DNA from: Blasia pusilla
Taxonomy: Eukaryota; Marchantiophyta; Marchantiopsida; Blasiales
Reading direction: 5' to 3'
Assembly (NCBI GenBank): GCA_050084515.1
Contig: CM114273.1
Span: 30,690,001 to 30,754,000, forward strand
DNA length: 64,000 bases
Part shown: in pieces, positions 60,465-64,000 of the stretch
Numbering within the stretch: the first letter of the stretch is position 1
How the letters are laid out: every line of letters starts with the position of its first letter
Made by a program: the position numbers and the translations under genes
Notes under the pieces: model-generated
The model's database searches: none
The model's input: only the letters and a program-made list of their open reading frames with translations
Told to the model about the DNA's origin: nothing

Positions 60465-60600
60465 GTGTGATCTCCATGTATATGTATGAGTTGATTTTTG
60501 TACATATGTGGATCGACCCTTGTGTGGGGAAGATCGGTGTTGTGTGGTGTAGATGTGACCAGCGATGTATGTTGTGTAGCGATATGTATGCGCACGACAG
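60465..60600 (+). repeat. Extra copy of the LTR U5 end before the 3' LTR
   Basis: Nearly identical to 61086-61221, the last 136 bp of the 3' LTR, from TTGTGTGATCTCC to GCGCACGACA. It is followed after GT by the LTR start TGTCACATC. The result looks like an LTR-end/LTR-start junction. Confidence 0.85.
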
Positions 60601-60601
60601 T

Positions 60602-61221
60602 TGTCACATCTGAGTAATCGATAGGCCGAGATCTATCGTGGATAGGGCGTAGGAGCCAGCAGATACTATCTTGAGTGTAAATTTGTCCCACGATGTCGGA
60701 TGAGGTTGAGGATAGGTCCATTGCGTCAGGAACGTCGTTTCTGACAACTTTCATGTTGAGGTTTTTTACAGTCGGGTGACTTGTTGACCAGGTCACCCGC
60801 CCCTGGTAACCTGTGTGCGCAGGTTACCAAGGGGAGGGCTATTTTTAGGGAAGAGCCTTTTGGCTCTTCCCAACCTTATATAAGAGAGGAAGATAGCTTT
60901 CCTAAAGCCATCTTTCTCATGTTGGGCCATTGGAGCACCTCCCTTGTATGTGTGTGAGATAGGACTAGGGTGCTAGCGTCCGGATTCCTTGATAGCATAG
61001 GGTGGACGAGGCTCGATATGCCGATGTAGATTGAGGAGTGGAGTTTTAGGCCGGGTGTACCGTTTTTACTACTCTTTATTTTTGTTGTGTGATCTCCATG
61101 TATATGTATGAGTTGATTTTTGTACATGTGTGGATCGACCCGTGTGGGGGGAAGATCGGTGTTGTGTGGTGTAGATGTGACCAGCGATGTATGTTGTATA
61201 CCGATATGTATGCGCACGACA
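60602..61221 (+). mobile_element. 3' LTR, complete (about 620 bp)
   Basis: Starts TGTCACATC and ends GACA (TG..CA). It contains a short hairpin AAGAGCC/GGCTCTT at about 60851-60868 and a TATA box in CCTTATATAAGAG near 60887, marking the U3/R border. The U5 end is duplicated upstream. Confidence 0.88.
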
Positions 61222-61383
61222 TCATTTACTAGATGGAGAATTCTATAATCAGCCGATCGACATTACTTGTAACCCAAGATCTCTCTGGAAATTCTTTTGG
61301 AGGGGAGTGATTCATTCCTCCACCTCTTGCTTTCATCGAAAAAGCATCCATGTTCAAGGAAGAACGTCGCTATTCAGCCGTGA

Positions 61384-61990
61384 CGGGCATCTGTGAAATC
61401 CACTCATGAGGTTTTGAGAGTGATCATGTAGTAAAATTTTGATCCTCCCTGCAATAGCACACACTAGCTGGTATGCCTCCCTCTACTATATTAAATTTAT
61501 TAACCCTTAACCCAAGTGTAATATATATTAGCAAGTATGCCCCCTCTAGCATTTAACATTTTCTAACCCCTCGAAAGAATAAAATCTAGGTGATTTAATA
61601 CATTAATTTAGTAATATAATTTTCATTTTCATGGATAGGTATCGGAGAGTAGATGAAAAGTAGAAGCAAGAAACTAACTGAAAATATTAATTTAATCGCC
61701 CCACTAGTATAAACTAGAATTGTGACAATGGCAAAGGTATCACTCGGACGGAATCTCCCGGTTCCGTCGAATACCCCGTGAGGGCAACGGGTCGAAGAGG
61801 TTCTAGAGGAAGGGGAAGCGGAGCACACGGAAAGTAAGGAGAAGGGCAAATCCATCCGGCGATACCTCAGGAGTCCGTTTCACTTTGAGATCTTGGGAGT
61901 GCTTTTGCTGCTGCTGTTCCGGGATTCTGCTAAAGCATATTTTGGGTGATAGTGAACTGGGCATCGGACAGGAGACAGGAATTGGAGAAC
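61384..61990. other. Upstream region of SGT1
   Basis: No gene is recognised. It presumably contains the SGT1 promoter and 5' UTR; GC rises after 61740. An upstream in-frame ATG at 61946 would add 15 residues not typical of the family. Confidence 0.5.
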
Positions 61991-64000
61991 ATGGCGGAAA
62001 ATTTCGAACGGAAAGGTGATAAGGCGATGGTTGATGAGGAGTACGATTTAGCTGCGAGTCTGTACAGCCAGGCGATTGATTTGGATCCTTCCAGTGCTTC
62101 TCTTTTCGTCAGCCGGGCTGCTGCACACATCAAATTGGAGAATTACACCGGTTGGTTGGCAGCTTCGCGTTTGTAGGCCCTCATGATTTGAAAAGAATCC
62201 GGGAGTCATGTTACAGGGGTGACTGCATTTTCAGTGGTTAGGGTTTTCAGTGACGTGTATTGGGCTTCGAATGAGTTCGTTGTGCGATTGATTGTGGATG
62301 GGCTTCTTGCGTTTTCACTGACCAACTTTTCTTTCTTGATCAGACGCGATTGCAGATTGTAATCGAGCCATCGAGATTAGCCCAAACTTAAGCAAAGCTC
62401 ATCTGCGCAAAGGGTGAGTTCAGAAATTGGATACTCCGTTCTCACGAGGAATATGACATTTCAGCTGAATTGTCTACATTCTATGCAGTTTGGCTGGCAA
62501 GTTCTTGGCGTAAAGAAGTTGCATTGTAATGAAGGAGAGGGCAGTTCAAAATATCTTTACACTAATTCCTGTTATGGTGCACAGCACGGCTTGCTTTAAT
62601 TTGGAAGAATACCAAACCGCAAAGGCTGCATTTGAAGCAGGTGCAGCGGTGGATCCCAACAATTCACAATTCAAGATCTGGATTCAAAAGTGCGATTCGC
62701 TCTTGAGAGGTGAGGACCATGGGAGAGGATATCTCTCTGTGAGTGATAGGGAGGGAGGGAGGGCAGGAAAGTAAGGAAATAGGTAGGCTGGAAGGCGTCC
62801 AATATAGTAGGCACGAAAATCTAATAGCAGTGATTAGTCCAAGACTTTCTTGGGAAAGCTACCACGAACATTAGTGGTACATGACCAAATGGAATGTCTA
62901 ACAGAAAATTTGGTTTAAATTCATTCTAAACAAAGAGGAAAGAGGATGGGGTAAGTAAATATTGCACTAAAATAACATCATATCAGATTTTGACGGTAGT
63001 GTTTTCTGGGATGATGCGTTATTTCTTTCAAAGCAGGCACGTGATTCTAACTCATTTCTGCACAACAGAGGAATCTTCTGCAGTTCATCAAGACGTAATA
63101 AGTCCACCTGAAGCTCTGACTGGAAAATCAACTCCTATGGAAACTTTGAAGGAAGTAGATGTCGATGGAGGGCAGAGTGGATCTCTGGAAAGTGCAAGTG
63201 TAGAGATGGATGAAGATGCCATGAAAATTGCCACTCCTGTTGAACCTACTCCTGCTTTGCCTTCCCCTCCAAAGTTCAGGTTTGAGTTTTCTCTTCTGTA
63301 GGTTTAAGTTGTCTCTTGGTGGTTACTCTTTTGATGCTAGAGTGAAGAATATTGTAAGTCATCTTAGTGTTTGCTTTCTAGGAGGCAGAGGGGAATTTAG
63401 TTGAAGATCTACAACCATTAGCACGAGCGGGCTGAGTTGTTGTGAATCACAAGAGATCACAATTGGTTTTTGTCGTATTGACACCGTGTTGTGAATACTT
63501 GCATACAGGCACGAGCACTACCAAACGGCGGCAGCTGTTGTTGTCACGGTTTTTGCAAAGAACATCAAGCAGGAGCAACTTACTGTTGACTTTGGCGAGC
63601 AATTTGTGAGATAAACTTGTCTACTTGTATTTTGTAAGGAACATCTTGAAAAGATCTTGTCTGAAGATGCAAATTACAGTGTCAAACAAATTTCAAGGGG
63701 TATACACTTGAATCCAGAGAAAGACCTGTTAATAATGCCCTCTGTTTTTGCTCTGTGGACAGCTTAGTGTGGTGATTGACATACCTGGTGATGATCCATA
63801 TTATCTTGAGATGCGCCTTTATGGCAAGGTAATGCATTTCTTCCCATCTTCAATTTTTTTTATAGCTGACTCCTTCTGTAGTTGACTAGATTGTACACAT
63901 TCTGCAAGACATCAAGAAGGTGGATGTACCCCTTTTGTACTCTTTTCATCTGTAACGCTGCAGGAAATTGTGAAAGTTCAGGAAAGCTTGGCGGAACCCT
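61991..64000 (+). CDS. SGT1 co-chaperone (TPR and CS domains), 5' part
   Basis: Exons with GT-AG borders and matching phases: 61991-62150, 62344-62413, 62585-62709, 63069-63279, 63509-63605, 63763-63828 and 63964 to the window edge. Residues 1-110 form three TPR motifs (YDLAASLYSQAIDLDPSSA, AIADCNRAIEISPNLSKAH, YQTAKAAFEAGAAVDPNN). A variable acidic linker follows. From about residue 188 the CS domain begins (HEHYQTAAAVVVTVFAKNI, then LTVDFGEQF and LSVVIDIPGDDPYYLEMRL). SGT1 bridges Hsp90 with SCF ubiquitin ligases and NLR immune receptors. ATG 61991 was chosen because it opens the TPR directly. The last exon (EIVKVQESLAEP) departs from the usual IIPxKCRYEVLSTK, so that border is less certain. 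The SGS domain lies beyond the window. Confidence 0.9.

Larger units (their letters stand above)
52336..61221 (+). mobile_element. Ty3/gypsy LTR retrotransposon with DNA methyltransferase and PHD finger, decayed
   Basis: Order: 5' LTR (truncated), leader, gag with two zinc knuckles, protease, C5 methyltransferase, reverse transcriptase, RNase H, integrase, PHD finger, 3' LTR. The reverse transcriptase before integrase order is that of Ty3/gypsy. The insertion starts TGTCACATC and ends GCGCACGACA, with TCAT (or ATCAT) directly outside on both sides as target-site duplication. It interrupts a MITE, which confirms both ends. The coding part carries about fifteen in-frame stops, all TAG or TGA, and frameshifts near 54600, 56140, 58170, 58600 and 59560. 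The copy cannot make its proteins. Confidence 0.9.
52188..61383. mobile_element. MITE-like element split by the gypsy insertion
   Basis: Terminal inverted repeats of about 48 bp lie at 52188-52235 and 61335-61383 (reverse complement). Both read TCACG[TG]CT[AG]AATAGC then [AG]ACGTTCTTCC, TTGAACATGGATGC and TTT, differing at about four positions. Removing 52336-61221 leaves an element of about 305 bp, the size of a MITE. A target-site duplication of the MITE itself was not evident. Confidence 0.7.

Overview
The window is nuclear DNA of a plant. Two spliced housekeeping genes show this: an Hsp70/BiP nucleotide-exchange factor with seven exons on the minus strand, and the start of an SGT1 co-chaperone gene at the right edge. 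There is also a plant-type ankyrin-PGG membrane protein, a Mutator-like transposase with GT-AG introns, Ty1/copia, Ty3/gypsy and hAT relics, and long AT-rich spacers. The MULE/SWIM transposase, the large ankyrin-PGG proteins and a DNMT3-like methyltransferase inside a gypsy element suggest a seedless land plant such as a bryophyte or lycophyte. That placement is inference; no marker in the window settles it.

Layout. 0-4.9 kb: non-coding DNA with a hairpin cluster, degenerate composite repeats and about 360-bp tandem repeats. 4.9-16.3 kb: a transposon-like module made of a BED-finger protein gene with two frameshifts, a Mutator-like DDE transposase with SWIM finger (several lesions), an intact 206-aa unknown ORF and a six-copy, about 229-bp tandem array. 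The palindromic motif GGAA-N4-TTCC is scattered across about 1.2-17 kb. 17.2-17.7 kb: two abutting minisatellites. 18.3-30.2 kb: a convergent pair of ankyrin-PGG paralogues, one intact (1,234 codons, plus strand) and one broken by a nonsense codon and two frameshifts (minus strand), with a copia relic between them. 33.4-37.3 kb: the exchange-factor gene, with a signal peptide and a C-terminal KTEL. 37.3-46.1 kb: AT-rich spacer with tandem duplications and a decayed hAT transposase. 46.8-51.4 kb: fragments of minus-strand relatives of the gypsy element. 52.2-61.4 kb: a nearly full-length but decayed Ty3/gypsy element nested in a MITE-like element. 62.0-64.0 kb: SGT1, cut by the window edge.

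The most unusual object is the gypsy element. Its pol region runs protease, C5 cytosine methyltransferase (DNMT3-like), reverse transcriptase, RNase H, integrase and then a PHD finger. The methyltransferase lies in the same frame as the reverse transcriptase. The copy is dead: every in-frame stop I could assign is TAG or TGA, as expected from deamination of CAG (CHG) and CGA (CG), and the catalytic Cys position of the methyltransferase reads Ser. Retrotransposon-captured cytosine methyltransferases are known from a few algal and protist lineages; the combination with a PHD finger after integrase is what deserves a second look here.
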